NCBI GenBank assembly: GCA_037042915.1
Contig: CM073193.1
Coordinates: 6,262,001 to 6,326,000 of the forward strand
Length of the DNA: 64,000 nt
Direction of reading: 5' to 3'
Source of the DNA: Auricularia sp. M13
Lineage: Eukaryota > Basidiomycota > Agaricomycetes > Auriculariales > Auriculariaceae
Within the stretch, counting starts at the first letter, position 1. The number at the start of each line of letters is the position of its first letter. The translations under genes were made by a program, and so were the position numbers. Below, in pieces: positions 43,572-56,322 of this stretch. The notes below the pieces were generated by a model. That model made no database searches and had not been told where the DNA came from. It saw only the letters and a list, made by a program, of their open reading frames with translations.

Positions 43572-45273
43572 TCAGTATTTGCTGACCTTCGCGAAATCGG
43601 CATTACGCCCCGCGGCGGACGGAGCGCCACGGCCACGGCGCAGGATGCTGGGCTTGTTGCTCGGGCGGCCCGCGGGACGGCCAAATGCGCGGCGCGTGAT
43701 GGTGCGGTTTGGGCCCGCGAGCTGGCGCTTCGCGCTGCAAGCGCCATTGTCCTTCCAAACCTCCGCCGAGCCGGGCGTCTCGCCCTGCGTCCACCATGCG
43801 GCGGTGTAGCTGTGACCGTTGTACGACACGGTGTTGCCGCCAGTGAAGACCTTGTCGGCCGCCCAGGCGTCGCCGCCGCATGCGCCGCCGGTGCTCGGGG
43901 CGGGCTCGGGGGCGGGCGCCGGGGCTGGGTCGCAGGGCTCCTCCGGAGCAGGCTCAGGTGCTGGTGCAGGCTCGGGCTGAGGAGCGGGCTCAGGAGCGGG
44001 AGCAGGAGCAGGCTCGGGAGCAGGAGCAGGCTCGGGGGCGGGTGCAGGCTCCGGAGCGGGCGCAGGGGCGTCACCACTGCGAATCGCGTCCTTGATGGCC
44101 TTGTCGAAACCGCCGTTTGCACGGGCCTGAGACGCATCCCAGTACTGGAAAATGGCAAAGGAATGAGTTAAACTTATGCGTGATCAAGCTCGTAAAAGGC
44201 TTACCATGACACCGCCGAACGAGCTGTACTGCGACGCAGTCTCCTTCGCGATGTTGGCGAGGGTGCCGACGTCGACGTAGCCGCTTCCTGCAGCTGTCGA
44301 TGAGGCAGGGGCACCGATGTAGATCTTCACGTTCTTGTTTGGGGACGTGTTCTTGGCCCAGTCGTCCCACTGAGCGAAGTTCCAAGCGTTGGGGTTGGCG
44401 TAGTTCTGGAGACCGCAGTAGTTGTTCTACAACGCGAACATAAGGGTGTAGTCCGACGGCGAAGCTGGAAAAACGTACGTAGAACTGAACGTAGACGGCG
44501 TCAAACTCGGCCTTGTTGAGAGTCTCGCCCAGGTTGGCATCCGGGAAGACGCACTGCAGGGATGGTCAGCGAGCTATCACGGGTCAAGGGAGCATTTCCG
44601 ACCTGAGGCGCAGCAGTCACGTAGTACTTCTTGCCGTCAAAGTGCGAGCGAAGCTGCTTCACGAAGTCCGCGAAGAGAGGAGTGCCGCCACCTTCAATGT
44701 CAAGATCTACACCATCCAGAACGGCATCGCCGAAGGGACGGGTGTCGCTCTGGCCGCCCATGAACAGGTTCCAGAACTGGTCGGCAAAGTCGGAAGCTTG
44801 CTGCGAGCTGGTGAAGGTGCTGCCACCGGTCGCGCCGCCCATGGAGAGTAGCACGGTCTTGCCCTTCGCCTGGCACTTCTTGATGTCCTCGGACAGGAAG
44901 CTGCAGTCCGGCAGCTGCCTTTGTAGGATAGCTTCAGCCTGATAGCACATAGACGTCGAGCGGCGGCTCACGAGTCACCGAAGGTCTTCTGCGTGACGGC
45001 ACTGCAGATGTTGGCAAGGTCGAGCTGGGGCAGCCCGCCCGGACCGAAGAAAACCGTGAGGAAGGAAATGGCGAAAGTGTCGATGCTATCGTCGTCACAG
45101 TACTCTCCCAGGCTCTTCTGGAAGTTGGCCGTGTCCTGGCCGTTAGCCGCGCCGTACGAGTTCTGGCCCCAGTACGCGACCGTGTTGTCGTTGCGGTTCA
45201 TGTCGAACGCGTTGACGCCCAAGAGCGACATAAATACTGAAGCCGCCAGGAGCGAGCCTTTGGAAGCGACCAT
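43572..45273 (-). CDS. secreted GH18 class III chitinase with CBM5/12 domain
   Basis: Five exons on the minus strand (45273-44972, 44918-44603, 44553-44479, 44426-44205, 44144-43572) encode 495 residues. A signal peptide ([19 protein letters not shown]) leads into a GH18 barrel with [22 protein letters not shown] and the catalytic motif [10 protein letters not shown] at about 168-177, whose Glu is present. The fold ends with SSFGGVMYWDAS. A long Ala-Pro-Glu linker follows, then a CBM5/12 chitin-binding module at about 400-440 (WAADKV ... [16 protein letters not shown] ... VWKDNGAC). The enzyme cuts chitin in cell walls during growth, autolysis or attack on other fungi. Unusually, a basic tail of about 55 residues ([20 protein letters not shown] ...) continues beyond the point where such modules normally end. 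Confidence 0.93.
43893..44073 (-). repeat. Pro-Ala-Pro-Glu linker repeat of chitinase
   Basis: GGCTCGGGAGCAGGAGC-type repeats on the plus strand encode repeating APAPEP units on the minus strand. This is a stiff, probably O-glycosylated linker between the catalytic and binding domains. Confidence 0.85.
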
Positions 45274-45388
45274 CTCGAAGGAAATAAAAGCAAAAGTCGC
45301 AAAGAAGAAGAAGAAAGGTGAAAAGGGTGGCCTAACGAAGAAGAAGGAAGAAAAGTAAGCTGGGAGATCTGGGCTGCGCGAGACCACG

Positions 45389-45395
45389 TTTTATA
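45389..45395 (-). promoter_or_regulatory. TATA box of chitinase gene
   Basis: On the minus strand this reads TATAAAA, 116 bp before the ATG at 45273. A purine/pyrimidine-biased run lies between them. Confidence 0.5.
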
Positions 45396-46238
45396 GCAGA
45401 GCTCGACCGGCGACAACAGCACTGCAATTAGGTGCCATCATGATCGCCCAAGGGAGAGCAAGGCATGAGCGCGTTGGCACTGCCTATTCGCCGTTGCTAC
45501 GACGTGTCGCCGGATGGGGGTTCGCTGAAGTCCGCAGTAAAACGGACAGGCTGGCCTCAGGGAACCTGGATGGACTATCCAGGAGCATAGAACTGCAGTC
45601 TGAAGAAGAGTTGCTGAGCTGGAGGAGAGCCAAGGCAAAGTTCATTGTCGTCAAGAGCGAGCGGTGAAAGCGGGGTTTAGACATTTCAGTGATGCTTGAC
45701 ATCTCCTGTCACCATCCTCAATAGGACATCTGGACACGCTGGCATGACCGCCCTGACCGATGCTTAGATCGCAGTTATCATCTATGAGTATGTTTAAAAA
45801 AATAGGTTACAGTGTGGCCGTGGAGCCCGTTGACCGACAGCCGTGGCGAGCGTCTGCTCTGCAGTGTACTGTCTCGTTCGCCTCTGGGTCACCTCTGTCT
45901 CCATCTTCGTCGAATGAACCCCCGAAACGCGCACGCAACAATCGCAGCACCTGACTCTGGCTGTTTGCGTTGCATGTCGTCCAACATCTACAGTTGTGCG
46001 GAGTGACTCCGCACTGCGTATCCTGGAGGACAGCCGCAGTTGTGCGTCCAGCTAGCAGTCAACAAGGGTATCGGAGCATGCATTGCCTAATCAGCTACAA
46101 CAGAATCATAGAATCATTTGAATCATTACATTACCCCGAATCACAGAGTACATTCTTGCGTTTTTACCACAACACAGAACAAGTCCGGGATCTGTACCTT
46201 TAATTTGAGTTTGAGTATTTGAATCCACCATGCAGCAT
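45396..46238. other. intergenic region
   Basis: This holds the upstream flank of the chitinase and the 3' flank of fimbrin. No gene is seen. Confidence 0.4.
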
Positions 46239-48521
46239 TTAATGCTTCTGGAGCGCCATCAAGCTCGCAACGAAGGTCAAGACCTTCAGAAACAAGATGA
46301 GCTCAAAGCAAACAAAAAGGCGGGAAGGGGATGGACGCACCAGCCGTGCGCGAACGTCGACGATGTCCTCGGGCACGAGGAATATCGTCGCGTTCATCTT
46401 GCGCGCAATGGAGATGGCGAGCTTGGCGTTCTGCCGCCGCTCCTCGTAGTCGCCGCCCTCGCTGACGTTCGCGACGAGACTGAAGTCGACGATGCCCGGC
46501 CGCAGCGCGTCGAGCAGCTCGAGGAAGAAGATGCCGGTGGTGATGCTCGGGTCCTTGAACGAGCGCAGCGGCTTCACGCTCGCCTTGTGCTTCTGCACCG
46601 TCGTGTTCGCCCACTTGAGCATCTCGGTGTCCGTGATCGGCCGGCCGGTCGCGCTCAGGCTCGCCAGCGTTTGCGAGATGTTCAACCTATGCATATTTAG
46701 TGAGTTACAGTCCTAGTCAACACCCAAACCGGCGACTACGCGCGACACACCTCATGAGCTGCCAGACGAGACCGAGCACAAGCGTCTTGGTGCCGTCGAC
46801 GATGTCGGCGCCCTGAATGCCGACCATGTGCATCTTGTTCTGCTTGGCGAGCTCGACGGCATAGTTCGCGTTCTCCACGCACTTGAAGCGGCTGAGCTGC
46901 GCCTGGTTCGGGGTGATGCCGAGCTCCTCCTCCACATCGCCGCTCTCCTCCGTGTTGAACGTCGCTTGCGTCGGAGAGCCCGGCGCGCCCGTCACCACCT
47001 TTGGTTTCGAGACGCGCTTCCAGATGACAGAGCCTGGCAAAATCTTGTCGAATGCCTGGAGGATAATAACGCCGTTCTATGGACAGCGTCAACGGCTGAA
47101 TACAAAGTGCTCAAGAAATTAAGGTGTACCTTGAGGTCCTCGAACAGATTGTAGACGGCGGGCTCGACACCGAGCGAGTTGAGCCAGAGCGTGAACGCAC
47201 GTGCTTCACGCTCGCCCTCGGCGTCAAAGTCCTCAATCTCAATCTTTTCGTTGGGCTCGAGCGGTGCGAGACCTGGATGCGTGTTGAACAGGTTCGCGAC
47301 GAACGCGAGGTTGAGGCGCGGGTTTCCGGAAAGCAGCGACGGCGGCGTCAAGTATTTGCGGCAGCCAATGCGGTCGGCGTTTTGCAACACCTAAGCCAAG
47401 AGGGTCAATGTCTCGGTAGCTTCAGAGTCAAAGTCACGAATACTGACCTGTTCTGCACGCTGTTGCAGGTTCGTTGTCTGGAGCGGCGCGAGCGAGCATT
47501 CATCCGGCTTGAGCTGATGGAGCAGAACAGTGTAGTTCTCGCCGTCCTTCACGTCCTTGCTGAAGTTGTTCACGCGGCGCTTCCATCCTGCGGCCTTCAG
47601 ATGATAGTTAAACCAGCGCAGAAGGATTTGATCGGGCGTCAACCGCAACAGGTCCTCGATCGTCTCGCCTTCCTCGCATAGACGGTAAAGCTCTGGGTGG
47701 ATCTTGATGTCCACACGGGCGAGCAGGCCGCGGCGGATAATCTGCCAGATGAGGCCGAGGATAAGATGCTCGCGGCCTTCAGCAAGGTCGGACGAGCCAA
47801 TGTTGACGACGGAGCAGCCGATACCGCGGGCAGAGGTGATGACGATGTTGTTATTCTCCGTCATTTGGAAAGCGTTCAGTGGCTTGCGCGCGGTGGGCTT
47901 GTTGAGGACACGGGTGTCGATGGTGTCGGGCACGGAGTCGTTGATGAGTTTACAGAGAATGAGGCCGTCGCGGCACTCGTCGAAGATCTGCATTGTCTCC
48001 GTCGAAATCGGCAGTCGCGAGCCGACGTCGGGGTCGCCCTCGAGCACGCCGTTGATGTGGGACGTGAATTCGCGCCGTTCGTCCTCGTTGATCGTATGCG
48101 AGACATTGGCGTTTGTGCCCTGCACCATGACCTTGCCTTTGCTCTTGGTCAGCTTGGCGCTGTGGTCCTTGAGCTTAGCGTGCAGCTGGAACACATGAAA
48201 TCAGCCTTAGTCGTCGCTGGGCGCGGCGGTGCGCACCTCGATCCAATCCTCGAGCTCGACCTTGCCCGAGGCGTCGACCGAGACGGTCTTGAGCGTTTCT
48301 CGGACCTGGTCATAGGACTCTGCAGACGTCTGGGCGGCGTTGATGACTGTGGTCTTGTCGACTCTGCCGGGGGTGTCGGTCTCGATCGCGCTGCCATCGT
48401 CATGAGCGAGCGGCTATTGCACTGTGAGGTAAGAAATTACTTACTTGAAGCGATTGATAAGATCGAACATCTCCTCCTGCGAGATCTGTGGGTATTTCTT
48501 CTGAAGCTTCAGCGCTTGCAT
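46239..48521 (-). CDS. SAC6: fimbrin (actin-bundling protein, Sac6/plastin family)
   Basis: Seven exons on the minus strand (48521-48445, 48390-48237, 48185-47448, 47390-47130, 47076-46751, 46686-46341, 46283-46239) encode 648 residues, the usual length of fungal fimbrins. The N-terminus (MQALKLQKKYPQISQEEMFDL) corresponds to the EF-hand-like headpiece. Four calponin-homology domains in two actin-binding pairs follow, recognisable from DGLILCKLINDSVPDTID, HLILGLIWQIIRRGLL, ENYTVLLHQLKP, KTLVLGLVWQLMR and GIFFLELLDALRPGIVD. The protein ends VLTFVASLMALQKH. Fimbrin cross-links actin filaments into bundles at endocytic patches and growing hyphal tips, in the cytoplasm. The last intron separates only the final 14 codons. 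Confidence 0.95.
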
Positions 48522-51500
48522 CGTGGACAACGAGCGAGACGGGGTCGTGCAAAGGCGTAAGAAATAAGACTGCGGCTTCGGACTTTGTATTCAACGTCAT
48601 CCTTGTTCTGCTACGCACGCCAGGGTCCGCAAGAGGCGCTGCGCGCCGCCGCAGCTGCAATCCCGCTCGCAGTGACTAGGCTGCTGCGCACTAGGCGCTG
48701 AGGTCTTGTACGACGCCGATAGGACAAGGAACCTGTGTTTCTTCCAAACGGCAGTAATATTATTCAGCCGGGCCGCCCAGCCACCTTTTTTTCTGTGCAA
48801 CAGGATATCTGACCCTCTAGCGCCATTTAATTTCAGTAGCGGATGCTTTGACGACCAGTTACTAGGCTTCTGGGAACATACTGCTGGAGCTCTCGGGACG
48901 GATTCCTGCCTCATGACATCTCTGCCAATCGATCTTGCACCTCGTCCTCAGGCGTCACTGCACCTAAATAGCCAAACTTCTGTACTATGCCTGGCTTGGA
49001 CATCGGTTCTACTCTTGTGTCTCACTCTACGACGTCCTACATCTTCGCAACAACGACCCGAAATGAATCGAGGCCGATGCATGCTCTTATCTGGCGACTC
49101 GATTGGACTCGCAGACACTTTATTCGTGTGTTAAACATGCTTGGCTCTTCGTGCCATATCATTTGAGACGGCAATCTGTTGTCTTCGTACAAGGAGCAGG
49201 CAAGAAGTCCCTCGTCGGTACGAAACTATAGCTTTTCCAAGGAACCGGCAGGCTCGACTAAGCCTGCCTCAATCTCGCCGGTCTTTGCGAACGAGGACCA
49301 TAACCTTTATGCCCCCATTGTGTTTACGCCGGGTCGGAAGCGGTGGTCGGCTGCTCTGTGACGGTCTCTGAGCACCTGCCGTCCCCTCACAGCACGCGAG
49401 GCTCTGTCCTCATGATGTTTGGCTCAGACGGGGAGTGGAGGGCGTATTGCGGCGTTGTCCCAGACCCTTTTGCTTCAGCTGAAGCACCTGCACCTCGATA
49501 GCAGTCCCAATACTAGTTGTACATGGCCCCACGTCGTCTCAATGTCAGGACCGCCGTCTGGTAATTGCTCACGCGAGATTGTCCTAGGACAATGACGATG
49601 AGTGCTGCTGCGGATCGGGGGACAATTGACCCTTGCAACTCTAATCTGTGTTCGATCTACCGAGATCTGCTGCATCTTGCTTGGGCACCACCAGCCTTCA
49701 GGCGCTCCGAGCCTGCACACTCAGAAGGCGTCGTCCCTCATGCCGACCTCCCAGCCATTCCAGCAGCGCCGCCACGCTCTCTGGCAGCGTGCGCAGTCTG
49801 AGAATAGAGCAGCGATCTAGGCCGCACCTGATTCATCCAGTACAGAAATGTATCATATGATGCCGCGAGGAGTGTCGCGCAGCGGGACCAGCTCGGCCAC
49901 GAATCGGCCAAACCTCGCGCAGGCCCTCCAAGCCTGGGGAACTCCGATCTCGTTTTTGCGAAGAACAACACTTCTCGAGTCGCCTCCGACGCTTCGCGCG
50001 CACGGACGCGGGCCGGAGAATGTGCGGGGCATGGGGAAGAGCCTGGCTTCACGTGCGCGAAGAAACACCGCGCGTGGGGACTGGCCGCGCCCACCCCACC
50101 CCACGGTCGGCCGACAGGTCGTCTGAGACGCTCGACACCGACATGATTCGCATATTCCAGCCAGGCCACTCTTTCCCTGGCGCGATGAGCCCGCCCGCCC
50201 AATCCCACTGCATGTTTACGCCATGACGTCGCTTAGGCGACTCTTTGCCATATTCGACACTTGGTAGATCTCCGCGAGCACCGTTTGTGGGCGGACGCAC
50301 TTGCATCTGTTTCGCCGCACCGTGTGAATCGATTATGGTCTTGGAGGGTCACTTGACCCCCCAGTCCCCGGTCAGAGAACGGCTTCTTGGACCTGATCAT
50401 GCTTCAGTGGAACAATGTCGGTGCAGAGCTTCGACTTGTGCAATTGGTGAAGCCCTCAGTACTATCAAGCGGCAGGAGTCGCAGGGACTACTCGCACAGT
50501 CAGCCGACCTGGACGCGTGAGAACCATTCAATAAAGCACTAGCCCTCCAAATACGGACACAATGCGGCTCATGCAAAGACAGGTATCAACTAAGATACAT
50601 TATACCGGAGTCCAAAGCGTTCTCTTCCCTGTGGCTAGCACAGTGAGCACTAATCGGAAAGACTTCACCCACTCCTCCACGATCCATCAACTCACCCTCC
50701 TCGCAAGTCACGTGAACAGATCATCCAACTCCGCAGCAACAAAAACCCAGCCTCCGGCCAGCATAATGAAGGCCTCAGCGTGGCGGCAGGGGATGATAAG
50801 CGGCGCTGTTGTTATCTCCCTCCTCGCATTCGAAGTGGCAGTCTTCTGCCAGTGAGCGGTCATTCTCTGCCCATAGCGTCATTCTGTTGTGCGATCCAGG
50901 CTCTGCGCGTCGCTTTCCCACGTAGCTCGAATACCCTGTGACACCCAAGCCAGCAGTGCCAGCCGTGCCTTTTGATCCCGCGATGCATGCCGGCGACGAA
51001 AATGGGAGCTAGTGGAAGTTGGAAGTTAGAGGGACCGCAGCCGCATTACACTTGACAGCCTTCTTTGTTGCTGGCCCCACTTCTCCGCTGCGTGGTCTGC
51101 TCACCGCCGAGTAAGCACTGGCGGCAGGGTCCAATGGCAGCCCGGCGCGGCCTGTCCGGAGAGCAGCGTAGCAACAGCCCTCTCAGCCATCGCACCTCTT
51201 CCTCGCTGCCGCGCTGCGTCGCTACGACTACTTGTGATGCAATGCATGGTACATATATGGCCCGGTAGCTTATTCTGGAACAGTCTTTCCGTCAGGAACT
51301 CGTGCGAATGCATAGGTACGAGGGAGCGCCCTCGTTTCCAGATCTAGGGCGGAGCGTCTCCAGAATGCTGCGGGTGCCATCAGGAAGGAACCCACCGTTT
51401 GACAATGACCGTTGTACTAGTGAGTAGGTAAGAACTCGGAACCTGTAAGAACTCTGGCCATTTGTTGTTCCGGAATTTCCACGATGCGTGGGTTTTGTCC

Positions 51501-53818
51501 TCTGACCACAAGTTGATGACGAATATCAATGAGTGCTCAGACTCTCAAGGCTAAGCCGTAAATGGGACGGCAATCAACGTCGTGTGGTCGCATCCAAGGT
51601 CATAATCCATGTGTATGATGCTTCTGCAGTTCCTCAGGCTTCAAGTTTGCCAACGGGAAATAGCCCGCCGAGTCCCAGACGGGTATGCGACTTGCATATG
51701 AAGCTCGAGACATCCCGATCTGTAGCCCTTCAAGCGATGAACAGCGTGTGCAGCGAAGATATGAGGAACCTGCACCAGCAGCGCCGGGAAGCGATCATCA
51801 TAGTATGCTGCACTTTGTCAGCGCCGGCCGGAGCACCGTGAGCAGGCTCTCAAATGGCAATGAAATGAGCGATATTGGCTGGCGGCTTCCACCAGAACAT
51901 TTCATCGATGAGAATTATGTCGTCGCGCACGGGCCGATCATGTGGTCTCTTTCCCCGGCGCCCGCTCAGCTGATTCAGATCTCAGGCTACGAAAGCGCAC
52001 ATACTGTACGCTCTGCAGCGGGACGGCGGTGTAGATGCATCGGGGAGGGCCGAAGTTGTGCGGCCTCGCAGAGACGGTGCTCGCTTGGGGGTACTCAGTC
52101 GTAAACCCGTGCACCGGGATCCTCGATTTGACAATCCCGTTTGTGATTATGATCATCAATTCATTTTGATAAGATCGGCCTGCATTCCAAATCTGGATCA
52201 TCAATGCAGATCCGGAACTTCGTCTTGGCGGAGAATTTCTCCGATGAACCGCGGAGACTCGGAGTCGGAGGCGGACTCGGACTCAGAACAAACGCAAAAC
52301 AGAATGAATTATGTGTGAGTTTATGTGCAAGTGAGAATACTCATTGGTTGCGGTGGGGTCTCTCACTAGGGCATGCGTTGAAACTGCGTCACCGAGCTTC
52401 CATGCGGCGCTTTAGACACTGACCGCAAGTTTGAAGGGCTCTTCCAGCCATCGCAGGCCTAGGCAGATCGTGAGCTCACGAGCCCGCAGAGCACGGGCCG
52501 TCAGATTGCTGCATGTTACCATGTAGAGCGCATGACGAAACCTCGAAGCACCGCGACTGTCGCTGTCAGGTCTGTGCCCCACGCGCCTCCAAGTGTACGT
52601 TCGCCGGGTAGAACAGTGATCAATATCCCCGGCCCCAGTCGTCCCCTATCCCGTTCCCAAAGTAGACGACTATGACGATGGTACACAGGACGACAGCTGC
52701 TCGAAACATCATGTCATGTGGATGGACGGTGCAGACCTGAGGAGCGATTGGCTGCCAAAGACCGGCTTCATTTGTCGGGCTCTCAGGGCTTGCACCAGGT
52801 CCCAGGGTTAGAGCATACCGGGAAGCAGGCCAACGACGGGTTCATGTGCTCTCGCGAGCTCGACGAAGTGGTTTGCAGTCGCACCATGTGCGAAGCTATC
52901 TCACCGAAGGAGTTTGAAGCCAAACAGGGTCTACAACCCCCAATCCTTCAGCTTGTTTCGAGAATCGCCCACAGCATGAGGTCAGGTTGTTAAGAGTGAG
53001 CGGATTCTGAAGGGTTTCGGCTGTCGATACCTGTGCGAGTGGCTGCAGCCAAATTACAGACAGCAGCGATGACATAGTTCAGGAGATGATTGGAATCAGT
53101 GGCTGAATCTGAAGTACTGTGCAAGCTCCGAGTCGTCTTGGAAAACCAAAGAGAGCCCCGTGTAACAGCCCCAGTATCAAGTGGCAAAACATTCGGTGAG
53201 AGAGAGAACCTGGGACAATCGCATTCTGTGATGTCGAAAGTCGACGGCGGCGAAGTGAGATGAGCAGAATCGGACGGTTGATCATGCACATGCATCATAC
53301 TGGTCCGTGGTTTGCAGCCAGGGTCACGCTGGGGGGCACAGAATCTGGCGAAGGAGGGAATCTGCTTCCACAGGAGCCGAGACAACGCCGAGCACGCGAA
53401 ACCAGATGACCGCACGGGCCATGAGCCGGCGAGAAGAAGCGCGGCCTCGAGACGCGCTGCGAGTCAGACGACCCGCGCAGGCAGCGTCCCTGCAGGCTCG
53501 GGCAGCACGAGCGCGCGCGCGGGAGGTCTCAGGGCCGTGCCGGCCGTCACGAGCGTATGTGTGGCTGGCGCCAACGAGCGTGCGAATAGAGGCTGTGGAG
53601 GGGGAGCAGATGCAGGCGCGCGGAAAGATCCCAGCGCGGGCGCTATTTCTGCACGTGGATACCTCGGGAAGGACGGGCGCGGGCAGATGTCGGCTGATGG
53701 ACCCCAGATGGGCGCACCTCGGGAACGCGGGGTGGTCAGTGCATCTGGGGAAAGCCCGGGCATATGCTGGGAGCGCGGCAACAGAAGGTCGCTTCGAAGT
53801 TGTCAGGCCGTGCGGCCG
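48522..53818. other. 5.3-kb gene-poor region
   Basis: No complete gene was recognised. Two short candidates are noted among the findings: a protein-like frame ending at 49361, and a 29-codon frame with one membrane-like helix at 50766-50855. Other open frames have no domain content. The first 200 bases should contain the fimbrin promoter and the last 500 the bZIP promoter. Confidence 0.35.
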
Positions 53819-53824
53819 TATAAG
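53819..53824 (+). promoter_or_regulatory. TATA-like box of second bZIP gene
   Basis: TATAAG lies 72 bp before the ATG at 53891. It supports that ATG as the start even though the same frame stays open for almost 600 bases upstream. Confidence 0.5.
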
Positions 53825-53890
53825 AGGGCTCTGTGCCCCCGCACTGACTGGCAACTGCTCGAACAGCCCGCGCCGCCCCTTCGAGACGAG

Positions 53891-55199
53891 ATGTTCAACA
53901 ACGCCTTCAGCGAGTTCTTCGGCGCGAGCGAGCTCGAGATGGACGCGCTCGCCAAGTGCAACCAGTTCGGCCGCTTCCCCATCCTGCCGCTGTCGACCAC
54001 CCTCCCCGCCATCCACGACGGCAGCCTCTCCGACGACAGCTGCTCGCCGATCACACCCCTCGACGCCTACAACCTCAGCCTGCACACGCTGGGCTACGAG
54101 AAGGCAGAGCCATTCGCGTCTCAGCTGGGCGCATGCCTACCCATGTCAGCGCTCTATGCGCCGCCGCCGCTCCCGCTCCCCTCCGACGCGGAGAGCTCGT
54201 CCGCAACGGACAGCTCGTCGCCAGCGTCCGAGCCCGCCGTCCTCCCGTTGTCGACGCCGATCGTGCCCTCCCAGGCGCCGCCGGCGTCCAACAAGAAACG
54301 CGCTGCGCCGTCCGACGCCTCGTCAACTCCCGCAGCACCCAAGAAGCCGCGTGTGTCGCACGGGCGCGTGCGGGCGAAAGACTTCGTGCCGCCCGACGTG
54401 TCGGGCCTGACGAAGCGCGAGGCGCGACTGGTGAAGAACCGCGCGGCCGCATTCCTCTCGCGGCAGCGGAAGCGCGAGGAGTTCGAGGCGATGGAGGTGT
54501 GAGTAGCCCCTCTCCCCCAACAGCGCACCGGCGCCCGTTGCTCACAGCAGCCCCGCGCAGCCGCCTCGCCTCGCTCGAGCGCGACAACGCGCAGCTGAAG
54601 CGCGCCTCGTCACTCGCCGCGCCGTCCCCGTCTGCGTCCTCGTCTACTTCCGACGACGCGTTGGAGCCGATGCAGCTTCAACTTTCGTCCATGCGGCAGC
54701 TGCTGCAGGCTGCAGAGGAGCGGGAGAAGGCGCTGCAGGCGGAACTCGAGGAGCTTCGTCTGGAGTCCGAATCCTCCTCCTCCAGTGGCACTGACGAGCC
54801 GCACCCGAAACGCGCCAGCCTGGGCCTGATGGTGAGTTTTGGGAAGCGTCAACGCGTCGCCCGGATCTCGAGCTGACCTGGCGCTCGCAGGCCGTGCTCT
54901 CGCTCTCCTCCGTCGTCAAGTCCGCAGAGGGCTCGTGGGCCGACAGCCTGGCGCTGTGCGACGCGCAGAGCGGCGCGCCCGAGATCGAGGTGTCGTGCAC
55001 GCCGTGCGCCGACGGCCGCATGCGCGTCCGGCTCCACCGTCCGTCCGAGCAGCAGCAGCAGCGCCAGGACGACTGGCCGGACTTCATGGACGACGACTTC
55101 GCGTCCATCTTCCCGCCCGCCGCCAAGCGCGTCCGCCTCGCGCTCGCCAGCGCCAAGCTCGCCGACGACGGCGCAGAATTGGAAGTCGAGATCCGCTGA
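53891..55199 (+). CDS. bZIP transcription factor (395 aa)
   Basis: Three exons (53891-54498, 54561-54831, 54891-55199) encode 395 residues. The N-terminal half is Ser/Pro-rich with an acidic start. A basic region with the N-x7-R spacing (KNRAAAFLSRQRKREEFE) lies at about residues 180-205. A leucine zipper of roughly four heptads (VRLASLERDNAQLK) spans intron 1. A second coiled stretch follows (SSMRQLLQAAEEREKALQAELEEL). The basic region resembles that of ATF6/CREB3-like and Hac1-like factors more than Gcn4, but a specific orthologue cannot be named. It is a nuclear DNA-binding dimer. The ATG follows a TATA-like box by 72 bp, which argues against starting at one of the earlier in-frame codons. 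Confidence 0.88.
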
Positions 55200-56322
55200 T
55201 CGCATGGCATATTGATTCGAGTCCCCTGTCCCGTCCGGACTATCCCTCGTGGGAGGTGGATGTTGTTGTGTTGTAATTTTATCTGTACTTTAGGTGTATC
55301 CTCGCTTGCTTTGCGTTATGCTGTCGCCAGTATGCCACACATAGGACCTCCATGCCTGCATTCCATATAGCCATAGTCTATACGATGCAATCGATTCATG
55401 TGCAATATCTGCTCCAGCGTTTGTGATCAGCATTTTGCCGCAAATGGGTTCCTTGCGAGGACGGACCTAGTGAGTACTGCAACCGGACTCTCGCATGGAC
55501 ATGGAGCAGGATCTTGATTCGGGGCGTTCGGGCTCTGGAGCTGGACATGGACATGGCCCGAATCACAGACCATGGAGCACAGATTCACTCCTTGCGGCTG
55601 ACGGCGCCTCAGTCTGGAGCTCGTAGTCCTCTTTCGTCGACGAGCACCAAAAACGCGCTGGGCAGAAGCCGGTACCAGGCAAGGAAGGCGAATCCACTTG
55701 CCAGATTGATTGTAGAGCCTGAAACGGAGAGTCGAAGACCTGGGTCGAACGGAGAACAACGAATGCGCCCGGAGAGAACTCTGGGAGCCATTCACTCCGC
55801 GTCTTCGCACGGCGAAGCCAGGCTGTCCACGGCACGCGCCGCAGAAGGGCACACACAAAGTCAGGCCCTGGCTCAGGCTGTGTGATGAGCCGTTCCGAAG
55901 TCAAGTCTGCCCGGCCACAGTGAGTTTCTGCGCCGGGATGTCGCGCTGCCCATCTAGATCTGGTCTCATTACGGTTTCGAGAATAGATTGCCAGTGCCCG
56001 TTGCCGCTGCCAGCGGAGATCCAGGCCGCAGCGCACGTCCTTGGAGGGCTGGAAACAGTACAGCCTGATCTCTGCGCCGAGCGCGAGTCCCACTGGCAGT
56101 GAGCCACTAGCCAGCGCGCGCGACAGGAAAAGCCGAGCCTGGGTCAGGTCAGGCGGGCGGCTGGATTGCTGGCGCACGGACACCTGACGGCGGCCCGTGC
56201 GGTCGCGGTAGGGACTCAGGACGAACCGGAGCCGGGGCGGAGCTGGAAAGCGTGACGCCGGACGCTTTCTCGTGAGCACAACTCTCCCCGGAGCCGTCAG
56301 CCGTAACCCGCCAGCCGGCCCA
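55200..56322. other. intergenic region
   Basis: This is the 3' flank of the bZIP and the 5' flank of the RPA-interacting-protein-like gene. A 293-codon minus-strand frame (55563-56444) crosses it and the next start; it shows no domain and is judged spurious. Confidence 0.4.

Noticed and set aside
43404-44171. 255-codon plus-strand frame rich in Gly, Arg and Leu
   Set aside because: It is antisense to the chitinase linker and binding module, where repeats keep all frames open.
47697-48560. 287-codon plus-strand frame
   Set aside because: It is antisense to fimbrin exons and crosses their splice sites.
48522-53890. search for a hidden large gene or complete mobile element
   Set aside because: No chain of splice-joined coding blocks, terminal inverted repeats with target duplications, or polymerase/transposase motifs was seen by eye.
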